Of a stretch of DNA of 7,094 nucleotides, positions 1 to 7,092 are shown piece after piece. Both the position numbers and the translations under genes were made by a program. The notes under the pieces are model-generated. The model did not search any database. It worked only from the letters and a program-made list of their open reading frames with translations, and was not told the DNA's origin. This DNA comes from an uncultured Chloroflexota bacterium (lineage in GTDB: Bacteria; Chloroflexota; Anaerolineae; Caldilineales; Caldilineaceae), in the NCBI GenBank assembly GCA_903858085.1, contig CAIOHJ010000010.1, positions 1 to 7,094 of the forward strand, read 5' to 3'. Position 1 is the stretch's first letter. Each line of letters starts with the position of its first letter.

Positions 1-1
1 A

Positions 2-196
2 CGGCGCCAGATCGACATCGAGGCTGCGCTCAAATCGATGGAAAAAGGCGAGTATGGGGTTTGCACGCGCTGCAGCAACCCGATCGAGCCAGAACGGCTG
101 GAGATCAAGCCAGACGCCACCCTCTGCGTCAACTGCCAGCGTGAGGTCGAGCGGCTCAGCCGCCGCAACCGGCCGCAGCGTCAGATCGACTGGTAG
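2..196 (+). CDS. TraR/DksA-family C4 zinc-finger protein, C-terminal part (5' end outside window)
   Basis: The open frame enters from the left edge in frame 2 and gives 64 residues before TAG. The fragment has the usual C-terminal shape of the TraR/DksA family: a helix (IEAALKSMEKGEYGVC) leading into a four-cysteine zinc finger with CTRC, then about 17 residues including PIEPERLE, then CVNC, and a short basic tail ending RQIDW. DksA-type proteins bind in the RNA polymerase secondary channel and alter transcription initiation, often with ppGpp. Small homologues of this kind are common and mostly uncharacterised, so regulation of transcription is a family inference. The N-terminal coiled coil, where the acidic tip residues of true DksA would lie, is outside the window, so DksA, TraR and YbiI/YocK-like types cannot be told apart. 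The upp gene follows after 9 nt on the same strand. Confidence 0.85.
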   Translation, partial: RRQIDIEAALKSMEKGEYGVCTRCSNPIEPERLEIKPDATLCVNCQREVERLSRRNRPQRQIDW

Positions 197-199
197 GAG
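195..199 (+). promoter_or_regulatory. Shine-Dalgarno of upp overlapping the upstream stop codon
   Basis: AGGAG starts on the second base of the zinc-finger gene's TAG stop (194-196) and lies 6 nt before the GTG at 206. This placement supports the GTG start of upp, and it means ribosomes finishing the upstream gene cover the upp binding site. Translational coupling is inferred from this geometry. Confidence 0.7.
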
Positions 200-205
200 T
201 GCAGT

Positions 206-853
206 GTGGCCAACCTTTGCTCTGTCTCCTCTCACCCGCTTGCGCAGCACAAACTTACCCTGCTTCGTCATCGTGCAAGCTCCCCCAAGCTCTTTCGAGA
301 GCTGGTCGGCGAGCTTGCCATGCTGCTGGTCTATGAAGCCACCCGGGATCTCGTTTTGTGCCCTGCCGAAGTCGCCACCCCGCTGACAGCCACCCAAGGT
401 CAGCTGCTGACGGAAAAAATAGGCCTGGTGCCGATCTTGCGCGCAGGCCTGGGGATGGTTGAAGGGGCCTGGAAGCTGCTGCCGCAGGCAGAGGTCTGGC
501 ACCTGGGACTCTATCGCGACGAGCAGAACCTTTTGCCCGTGACCTACTACAACAAGTTGCCTGCCACCCCGACAGTCGACCGCTGCCTGCTGCTTGACCC
601 AATGCTGGCGACCGGCGGTTCAGCCACCGCAGCAGTCGATCTTCTCAAACGCTGGGGGGTAGAGAAGATTCAATTTGTGGGGCTGCTGGCCGCACCCGAA
701 GGTATCCAGACGCTCCACCAGGCCCATCCGGATGTGACGATCCATGTCGCTGCCATCGACGAACGGTTGACCGACGCCGCCGATGGCTTTCCTGCCGGGT
801 ACATCTGGCCCGGGCTCGGCGACGCCGGCGACCGTCAGTTCGGCACTGCCTGA
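206..853 (+). CDS. upp: Uracil phosphoribosyltransferase
   Basis: This cytoplasmic pyrimidine-salvage enzyme converts uracil and PRPP to UMP and pyrophosphate. The 215-residue product is close to the usual 208-210. Family landmarks appear in order: HPLAQHKLTLLR (10-21), the MLLVYEATRDL region, VPILRAGLGM, GLYRDE, the PRPP-binding loop DPMLATGGSA (131-140), AAPEGI, AAIDERL, and the uracil-binding C-terminal block PGLGDAGDR followed by FGT. The GTG start is chosen because an AGGAG lies 6 nt upstream and because HPL sits about ten residues in, as in relatives. In the C-terminal block the residue before PGLGDAGDR is Trp (GYIWPGLGD), where Val, Ile or Met is usual. The last 19 bp, including the TGA, overlap the 3' end of the convergent trmJ. 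The upstream neighbour is the zinc-finger regulator, probably in the same transcript. Identification is secure. Confidence 0.96.
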   Translation: MANLCSVSSHPLAQHKLTLLRHRASSPKLFRELVGELAMLLVYEATRDLVLCPAEVATPLTATQGQLLTEKIGLVPILRAGLGMVEGAWKLLPQAEVWHLGLYRDEQNLLPVTYYNKLPATPTVDRCLLLDPMLATGGSATAAVDLLKRWGVEKIQFVGLLAAPEGIQTLHQAHPDVTIHVAAIDERLTDAADGFPAGYIWPGLGDAGDRQFGTA

Positions 854-1608
854 CAACGCTGGGCCGTTTCTGTGGATTCTTTGGGAGGGGCTGCGCGGAT
901 GATCTGGCGTGCGATCGCGGTCAGCAGCGCCACTTCTTGGCTGTGCAACTCGGCACGGTAGGCGACCTGGCGCAGGGTGTGCATCACAGCAGCTGGGTTG
1001 TACTTGAAAAACCCGATCGCTGCCAGCGACTCTTCAGCCAAATCAAAAAGACGCTCGAGCTGGGCTTGCGTCGCTGGCTGGCCAGCTGGGGTCGGCGACA
1101 CAGGGAGGGCGCACGCCTGGCGCAGCTCGTACACAAACAAGAGCACGGACTGTGCCAGATTCAACGCCGGGTAGGCAGGGTCTGCCGGGATGGAGAGCAC
1201 CCGATGGCAGCGATCCAACGCAGCCCGGTCGAGCCCGTCTGCCTCGGGCCCGAAGAGCAAGGCAACCCGGCCATGGCCTGCGCGCTGCACCAGTTCGGCA
1301 GCCATCTCGCGCAGGTCGTAGCTCAGGCGGTAGCCGGCATGGGTCGACGCCGCTGTGCCGACCACAAAGTGCACATCTGCCAGCGCCTCGTCCAATTCCG
1401 CATAGACTGCAATCCGGCCGATCGTGTCTTCGGCGTTGTGGGCGAGCCGCTGCAATTCGGCGGGGGTGTAGGGGACCGGTTGCACCAGACGGAGCCAGGC
1501 AAGCCCCATGTTTTTCAGCGCGCGCACGCTGGCGCCGATGTTGACCGGGTCTTCTGGCCGGTACAAGACCACGACGACCTGGTCGAGGGGAGATTCAGCC
1601 CGATCCAT
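835..1608 (-). CDS. trmJ: TrmJ-type tRNA (cytidine/uridine-2'-O-)-methyltransferase (SpoU/TrmH superfamily)
   Basis: The 257-residue product has the three SPOUT knot motifs: NIGASVRALKNMG (23-35), LLFGPEADGL (117-126) and IPADPAYPALNLAQSV (140-155). The C-terminal helical segment around 185-235 (IGFFKYNP, then LRQVAYRAELHSQEV) matches the TrmJ/LasT branch, in which the enzyme methylates the 2'-OH at position 32 of the tRNA anticodon loop using S-adenosylmethionine. The exact target tRNA and nucleotide are inferred from the branch. The open frame extends 21 codons further upstream, but the ATG at 1608 is preferred: it forms a TGATG overlap with the stop of the CcmI-like gene, and the SPOUT fold begins shortly after it. 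No good Shine-Dalgarno precedes it, so expression probably depends on coupling to the ccm genes. The 3' end overlaps upp on the opposite strand by 19 bp. Confidence 0.9.
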   Translation of the reverse strand: MDRAESPLDQVVVVLYRPEDPVNIGASVRALKNMGLAWLRLVQPVPYTPAELQRLAHNAEDTIGRIAVYAELDEALADVHFVVGTAASTHAGYRLSYDLREMAAELVQRAGHGRVALLFGPEADGLDRAALDRCHRVLSIPADPAYPALNLAQSVLLFVYELRQACALPVSPTPAGQPATQAQLERLFDLAEESLAAIGFFKYNPAAVMHTLRQVAYRAELHSQEVALLTAIARQIIRAAPPKESTETAQRCQAVPN

Positions 1609-2156
1609 CAGCCGATTTCTGCGGGCAGAGCGCTGGCCCCCTGCTCTGCCGCCGTGCCACAGTTCGCACAAAATTTGTGGTGCTCGGCCAGAGCCGTGCC
1701 ACAGTGCGTGCAGTAGCGCTGCGCGACACTGGCCGGGGCAACGGCGACCTGGCGGCGCCGGGCAACTTCTGCTTCGATCGCATCTGTGCCCTGCGTTCTG
1801 CTGTCGGCCCCGCCGACCACCTTGCGTCGGCGTTCCACCTCGCGCTCCAGCGCTGCATCCAGCCCTGCACTGGCAGGTACGACCTGCTCGATCTGTTGGA
1901 GCAACAGAATGGCCTGACGCCGCAGCCGCTGGTCGAAGAGCTGATAGTCCTCGTCGCTCAGCTTGCCAACCCGGTAGTCAAACTCCAACTCCTTGATCGA
2001 GGTCATCACCTGGTCTTTTCGGTACAATAGCTCGGTCAAGCGATCCTCTTCGACCAGGGGAGGGGGAGGGTCTTTTTTCAACAGCGGCCAGGCCACAGCC
2101 AGGAGGGCCAGCCCCGAAATTCCCAACGCAATCACAAATCCCATCACAGACGACAT
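1608..2156 (-). CDS. CcmI-like membrane protein with C-terminal zinc ribbon
   Basis: The 182-residue product has three parts. Residues 5-25 form one membrane helix followed by LLKKDPPPP. Residues 38-90 resemble the soluble N-terminal part of CcmI (LLYRKDQVMTSIKELEFDYRV, then GKLSDEDYQLFDQRLRRQ), with the usual 'glycine turn then D/E-D-Y' helical hairpin. The C-terminus carries a zinc ribbon with CTHC (149-152) and CANC (163-166). Between them a motif of the form E-x-E-V-x-R-R-R-x-V occurs twice (104-113 and 128-137). Classical CcmI has TPR repeats that bind apocytochrome c; none is visible here. Position directly after ccmF supports a role in cytochrome c maturation, but the zinc ribbon's job is unknown and its side of the membrane is unsettled. 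The ATG at 2156 is preceded by AAAGGGG 5 nt away; a second ATG at residue 5 is possible. Its TGA overlaps the trmJ ATG by 1 nt. Confidence 0.75.
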   Translation of the reverse strand: MSSVMGFVIALGISGLALLAVAWPLLKKDPPPPLVEEDRLTELLYRKDQVMTSIKELEFDYRVGKLSDEDYQLFDQRLRRQAILLLQQIEQVVPASAGLDAALEREVERRRKVVGGADSRTQGTDAIEAEVARRRQVAVAPASVAQRYCTHCGTALAEHHKFCANCGTAAEQGASALPAEIG

Positions 2157-2174
2157 CTTGGCCCCTTTCTTTGT

Positions 2175-4175
2175 TCAATCGTCGCCGACCGCGTAGGCCA
2201 ACGACGACCGTACAGCCTCGCTGGGCCGGCGCGTCGGATGGGGCCAGGTTGCGATCAAGGTGCCCAGCACCAGCACGATACCGCCTACCCACATCCAGAG
2301 GGTCAGCGGGTTGATGTAGAGGGTGAATGTCGCTGTCGCCCCCCCTTCTTCCCAGCCATTCAAGACGGCATAGACATCTTCGATCGGGTTCATGTACAGG
2401 CCAACTTCGCTGGTCGGCATGTCCGGTGTCTTGTCGTAGATATTGCGCTGCGGTGTGATTTCGCCGAGCCTGCGGCCGCTCTCCAGGTTGTAGACGTCGA
2501 TCAGCGCGTCAAATTCAATCCGATTGGCCTGGCGCGTGCTGGCCATCCCGTTGTAGACCAGCTCGTAGCGCCCCAGCGTAGCCCGCTCGCCGCGAGCGAG
2601 GGTGATGTTGAGGCTTTCCTGGTAGAATTCGTTGCCGATCACCGCCACGCCGATCATCACAATGCCCAGATGGACGATGTACCCGCCGTAGCGGCGGCCG
2701 TTGCGGCTCCACAAGTTGACCATCGCCAGCAGCGCGTTTTCACCGTTGGTGATGCGTCGCGCCGCAACCCCGCGCACATATTCTTGTACGATGGTAGCAG
2801 CCACAAACGCACAGATGGCCAGTCCGATGATCGGATAGAGGCTGGGGGCAAAGACAAAGACCAGCAGGGCGCTCCCCCCGGCTGCGGCCAGCGGGAAGGT
2901 AAACTGTTTTCGGAAGGCTGCCAGGCTGGTGTGGCGCCAGCCCAGCAACGGCGCTACACCCATCAGCAGCAGCAACAACAGAAAGAGCGGGCCATTGACT
3001 TTGTTGAAAAAGGGCGCCGCCACGCTGATCCGCTCGCCGGTCAGAATTTCGCTGAACATCGGGAAAAAAGTACCCCACAACGTCGCAAACGCAATCCCGG
3101 CAAAAAGCCAGTTGTTGGCCAGGAACGCCGCCTCTCGGCTGGTGTAGGAGTCGATGGTATGCTCCCCGCGCAGCAGCGGCAGGCGGTCAAAGAGCAACCA
3201 GACAAATCCAAACAGAATCAGCACCAGGTAGACCAGAAAATAGGGGCCGACGTCGCTGCGGGCAAAACTGTGCACGCTCTCGATGATTCCGCTGCGCGTC
3301 GTGAAGGTGCCCAGGATCACCAGAAAATAGGTGAGCCAGATCAGCACGACATTCCAAACCTTCAAGATCCCACGCTGTTCCTGGATGATAATGCTGTGCA
3401 GAAAGGCGGTTCCCGTCAGCCAAGGCAGAAAACTGGCGTTCTCGACCGGATCCCAGGCCCAGTAGCCCCCCCAGCCCAGCTCCATGTAGGCCCACTGGCT
3501 GCCCATGATGATCCCTGCCGACAGGAACATCCAAGGAATCAGCGTCCAGCGCCGCACTGTGTGGACCCACTCGTTGTCCAGCCGTTTGCTCACCAGAGCC
3601 CCCACCGCAAACGCAAAAGGCACAGCCATCCCCACATAGCCCAGGTAGAGCATCACCGGATGGATGATCATCCAGAAGTTTTGCAGCAGAGGGTTCAGCC
3701 CCTGCCCGTCGGGCGGCAGGAACCCGACTCGTTTGAAGGGGTCTGTGGCGAAAACCAACAGGGTCAAAAAGAAAAGCGAACTGACCAGCAGCATGGCGTT
3801 GACGTAGGGCATCAACAGCTGGTGGCGGTTGCGGTTGGAAAAGGCGACGACCGCGCTGTAGACAGAGAGAATCATGCACCAGAAGAGCAGGCTGCCCGCC
3901 TGTCCTCCCCACAACGCCGAAAATTTATAAAAAGCCGACAGCGCTCGTTCCGAATGGTTCCAGACGTAGCTCAGCTGAAAAGCGTCGGTCAGCAGCCCGT
4001 ACCAAAGGATGGCAGTGGCCCCTGTGACCAGTGCAGCGACCGCGTAGACTGCGTTGTAGCTGCTCTGGATCAACCTGCTGTTGCGGCGGTGCCCCCCCCA
4101 GAACCCCGCCAGGATGCCACAGACAGAGAGCACCAGCGAGGTCAACAAGATCAGATGGCCAATGTCGTAGATCAT
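2175..4175 (-). CDS. ccmF: Cytochrome c heme lyase CcmF
   Basis: The 666-residue polytopic membrane protein is close to the usual CcmF length (about 650). CcmF belongs to the heme-handling protein superfamily and, with CcmH, attaches heme covalently to CXXCH of apocytochrome c on the outer face of the membrane. The WWD signature is present as GWGGYWAWDPVENAS (234-248). Four histidines stand at the places of the known heme ligands: H172 (IIHPVMLYLGY), H260 (TAFLHS), H302 (SVHSFARS) and H502 (YIVHLG). The large outside domain (about 515-620, starting RGERATLGRYEL) precedes a final membrane helix (about 625-643). The proteobacterial-type WGxHEGS block reads WGGQAGS here (89-95). The open frame runs 30 codons further upstream, but the ATG at 4175 has AGAGGAG 8 nt before it and starts at once with a membrane helix. 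The gap to ccmG is 31 nt and to the CcmI-like gene 18 nt. Confidence 0.95.
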   Translation of the reverse strand: MIYDIGHLILLTSLVLSVCGILAGFWGGHRRNSRLIQSSYNAVYAVAALVTGATAILWYGLLTDAFQLSYVWNHSERALSAFYKFSALWGGQAGSLLFWCMILSVYSAVVAFSNRNRHQLLMPYVNAMLLVSSLFFLTLLVFATDPFKRVGFLPPDGQGLNPLLQNFWMIIHPVMLYLGYVGMAVPFAFAVGALVSKRLDNEWVHTVRRWTLIPWMFLSAGIIMGSQWAYMELGWGGYWAWDPVENASFLPWLTGTAFLHSIIIQEQRGILKVWNVVLIWLTYFLVILGTFTTRSGIIESVHSFARSDVGPYFLVYLVLILFGFVWLLFDRLPLLRGEHTIDSYTSREAAFLANNWLFAGIAFATLWGTFFPMFSEILTGERISVAAPFFNKVNGPLFLLLLLLMGVAPLLGWRHTSLAAFRKQFTFPLAAAGGSALLVFVFAPSLYPIIGLAICAFVAATIVQEYVRGVAARRITNGENALLAMVNLWSRNGRRYGGYIVHLGIVMIGVAVIGNEFYQESLNITLARGERATLGRYELVYNGMASTRQANRIEFDALIDVYNLESGRRLGEITPQRNIYDKTPDMPTSEVGLYMNPIEDVYAVLNGWEEGGATATFTLYINPLTLWMWVGGIVLVLGTLIATWPHPTRRPSEAVRSSLAYAVGDD

Positions 4176-4183
4176 GGTCGATT

Positions 4184-4190
4184 CTCCTCT
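4184..4190 (-). promoter_or_regulatory. Shine-Dalgarno deciding the ccmF start
   Basis: The minus strand reads AGAGGAG, ending 8 nt before the ATG at 4175-4173. It selects this ATG over the one 90 bases upstream, which would lie inside the ccmG coding sequence and add a soluble, arginine-rich leader not expected in CcmF. Confidence 0.65.
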
Positions 4191-4206
4191 GCGTCGATCG
4201 TTTGCC

Positions 4207-5296
<1,090 letters not shown>

Positions 5297-5327
5297 CTTG
5301 TCGTTTCTGAAGGACTCACCGTTTCTA

Positions 5328-5356
5328 ATCCAGAGATTCAGTACAGAGATCCAGAG
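5328..5356 (-). repeat. Pair of 8-bp direct repeats in the ccmH leader
   Basis: On the minus strand CTCTGGAT occurs twice (5356-5349 and 5335-5328), 21 bp apart start to start, about two helical turns. A further CTCTG lies between them. The repeats fall in the 5' leader between the candidate -10 box and the preferred ccmH start. They could be an operator or chance; no known regulator motif was recognised. Confidence 0.35.
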
Positions 5357-5385
5357 CGGCCGGCACAGAACCATCTCTCTGCCCC

Positions 5386-5394
5386 ATCATAACA
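5386..5394 (-). promoter_or_regulatory. Possible extended -10 promoter for the ccm operon
   Basis: The minus strand reads TGTTATGAT, that is TG, one base, then TATGAT (one mismatch to TATAAT). No -35 box is seen at 16-18 bp spacing. TCGACA lies 8 bp upstream of the hexamer, too near to serve. Transcription would start near 5379, giving an untranslated leader of roughly 80 nt before ccmH. It sits in the only sizeable gap on this strand, which is where an operon promoter is expected. This is weak evidence by base pattern alone. Confidence 0.3.
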
Positions 5395-5441
5395 CAGAGT
5401 GTCGATTTAGGGGCTGAATTGGGAAGAAGTCTCACCATTTT

Positions 5442-6887
5442 TTAATCTGCGCGTTTCCCCCCTGAGGGCTGGGGAAGCCGCGGGGATTGCCCGGTCAGGC
5501 GGGTCACCAGCTGGTAGCCAGCCCAGCGCAGCGGTTCAGGAGGGATGCGGGCATAGTGGCCCTGCACAAAGGGCAGGCCGCGCCAGCGGCTGTCGTCGCC
5601 TGCGTACAGGTCACAGAGAATCTCGCCAGCCAGATTGGCCAGTGTCACACCATGGCCGCTGTACCCAAGCGCGTAGTAGATGTTTCGTCGTTCGCCGCGC
5701 ACGCCGATCAGGGGGCGACGGTCGAAGGTCATCCCCAGCGTACCCACCCACCGCTGCACGACTGGCAGCTCGGCACTGCCCGGAAAGTGCCGCCGCAGCG
5801 TCTCCTGCAGGCTGGCCTGGGCACGCGGCGACATCCCCCCTGGGTAGCGGGTGCGGTTGTTGAAAAGATAGCTGTAGGCCTGGTTGCTGCCTCCGCCGAA
5901 GACCAGATGTCCACCGTTCGTCATCGACGCGTAGGAGATCCGATCCAGGTCGTCAGAGAAGCCAGCCAGCCCATGCCAGCCAAGCTGCTGGCGCTGTTCG
6001 ACGGTCAGGGCAGCTGTTGCCAGGAGATGCGAGTGCAGCGGGAAGAGTGCATCGCGGAAATAGCCCAGCGCGCCGGTGTAGCCATTGGTGGCCAGCACGA
6101 TCGAGTCGGCGCGCACCTCTCCTTGGGGAGTGGTCAAGAGCAGCGGCTGGCCCTCCTGGACTTTTACCACTGGAGTTCTTTCATAGATCTGGACCCCCTG
6201 GCGCTCCAGGAGGGGTGCCATCGCCCGCACAAGCTGCAGGCCATTGATCTGGCCGGTGCCTGGATCCAGCACAGCGCCGCAGCCCTGTTCGACCGCCAGC
6301 TGGCGGCGCAGCTCGGCACTGTTCAGAAAGCGTGTCGGGATCCCGATCCGGTTGTCGGCTTCGACAGCGGCATGGGCCGCCTCTGCACGTTCTGCGCTGG
6401 TGTAGACCGTCACCGTCCCATCGCGGCGATGGTCGACAGGGAGCGCATGCCGTGCGATCCGCGCGCACAGCGCGTCGATGCCTGCGCGGGTCAGCCGGTC
6501 GATCTGTGCGGCGGTATCTGCGTCTACGCTTTCACAACCGTTCACCCGGTTGAGCATCAACCCACCGTTGCGGCCGCTGGCCCCGTTGCCCAGCGTCGCG
6601 GCCTCCAGCAACACGACCCGTCTTTCGGGCCAACGTCGGCTGACTGCATAGGCGGTGCTTGTGCCGGTGAATCCGCCGCCGATGATCTCCAGGTCAGCGG
6701 TCACCCCTCCCCGCAGCGGCGCTCGCACCGGGGAGGGGGGGGTCTGGTCTGCCCAGAGCGACAGGGTGTCGTCAAGCTCCAGTCGCTCGTGCCAGAGGCG
6801 GCCGGCCCAAGGCCAGCTGCAATCGGCAAGCTGGGTGCCAGCCCGCAGCATCCGTTGCGCGAGGGAATCCAGAAAAGTTCTGGCCAT
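5442..6887 (-). CDS. FAD-dependent oxidoreductase, DAO fold (amine/amino-acid oxidase-like, substrate unknown)
   Basis: The 481-residue product belongs to the D-amino-acid oxidase-type flavoprotein superfamily. A Rossmann dinucleotide motif IIGGGFTGTSTAYA (68-81) is followed by the ribose-binding acid E95 at the end of the next strand (VVLLE), and by GNGASGRNGG (100-109), a loop seen in FAD oxidoreductases near gamma-glutamylputrescine oxidase (PuuB/OrdL). ATNGYTG (266-272) and the C-terminal FDRRPLIG with ALGYSGHGV (388-414) complete the FAD site. Such enzymes oxidise the C-N bond of amines or amino acids and pass electrons to oxygen or a carrier; the substrate here cannot be read. About 60 residues precede the Rossmann strand, including LWHERLELDDTLSLW, as in that subfamily. 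The ATG at 6887 is chosen over one 39 bases upstream because GGAGGAG lies 8 nt before it. The gene follows the beta-galactosidase by 43 nt; no metabolic link is obvious. Confidence 0.85.
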   Translation of the reverse strand: MARTFLDSLAQRMLRAGTQLADCSWPWAGRLWHERLELDDTLSLWADQTPPSPVRAPLRGGVTADLEIIGGGFTGTSTAYAVSRRWPERRVVLLEAATLGNGASGRNGGLMLNRVNGCESVDADTAAQIDRLTRAGIDALCARIARHALPVDHRRDGTVTVYTSAERAEAAHAAVEADNRIGIPTRFLNSAELRRQLAVEQGCGAVLDPGTGQINGLQLVRAMAPLLERQGVQIYERTPVVKVQEGQPLLLTTPQGEVRADSIVLATNGYTGALGYFRDALFPLHSHLLATAALTVEQRQQLGWHGLAGFSDDLDRISYASMTNGGHLVFGGGSNQAYSYLFNNRTRYPGGMSPRAQASLQETLRRHFPGSAELPVVQRWVGTLGMTFDRRPLIGVRGERRNIYYALGYSGHGVTLANLAGEILCDLYAGDDSRWRGLPFVQGHYARIPPEPLRWAGYQLVTRLTGQSPRLPQPSGGKRAD

Positions 6888-6895
6888 GTTTGCTA

Positions 6896-6902
6896 CTCCT
6901 CC
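6896..6902 (-). promoter_or_regulatory. Strong Shine-Dalgarno deciding the start of the FAD oxidoreductase
   Basis: The minus strand reads GGAGGAG, ending 8 nt before the ATG at 6887-6885. It lies within the 39 bases that a start at 6926 would make coding, so it argues for the shorter protein. Confidence 0.7.
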
Positions 6903-6930
6903 AAGCAGTACTGCGGGCGGACCCAATCGG

Positions 6931-7092
6931 TCAACGCACAGTCAGCCGATAGCCAAAGCGGTAGTTGCGCGCCAGCAGACGATAGTGGGGCAACGTGTCT
7001 GGCCCACAGCTGGCGGTGCCCAGACCGCGCTGGGCAGCGTCCAGATTGAGATAGATCTCGGGCCGCGGTGTCAATTCGTAGGTATGACGCGC
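6931..7092 (-). CDS. GH2 beta-galactosidase (LacZ type), C-terminal end (5' part outside window)
   Basis: The open frame enters from the right edge on the minus strand and gives 53 residues before TGA. They match the end of the C-terminal beta-sandwich ('small chain' domain) of LacZ-type beta-galactosidases: HTYELTPRPEIYLNLD, then QRGLGTASCGPDTLPHYRL, then NYRFGYRLTVR at the end. In this family the segment with GLG..SCGP contributes a loop to the active site; E. coli LacZ has W999 there, while many homologues have Cys, as here. The enzyme hydrolyses terminal beta-D-galactosides. The catalytic barrel is outside the window, so activity and exact substrate cannot be judged. The FAD oxidoreductase follows 43 nt downstream on the same strand. 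Confidence 0.88.
   Translation of the reverse strand, partial: ARHTYELTPRPEIYLNLDAAQRGLGTASCGPDTLPHYRLLARNYRFGYRLTVR

Noticed and set aside
937..1716. A 259-codon open frame on the plus strand.
   Set aside because: It is antisense to trmJ and the end of the CcmI-like gene, with no domain or ribosome site of note.
2964..2981. Run of six CAG/CAA triplets, possibly a slippage-prone repeat.
   Set aside because: It encodes six leucines in a CcmF membrane helix; short and mixed in codon, so ordinary coding bias explains it.
5357..5363. CGGCCG palindrome in the ccmH leader.
   Set aside because: Six-base palindromes of G and C are expected by chance in DNA of this composition, and nothing links it to the nearby repeats.
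5297..5374. N-terminal extension of ccmH from an ATG at 5374.
   Set aside because: It would put 26 residues before a well-formed signal peptide and would start about 5 nt after the predicted transcription start.
5400..5450. Possible terminator after the FAD oxidoreductase gene.
   Set aside because: The minus strand has an A-run right after the stop but no GC-rich stem followed by a T-run, so no intrinsic terminator is supported.
5487..7049. A 520-codon open frame on the plus strand.
   Set aside because: It is antisense to the FAD oxidoreductase and the beta-galactosidase end, both of which have clear family motifs; its own product resembles nothing.
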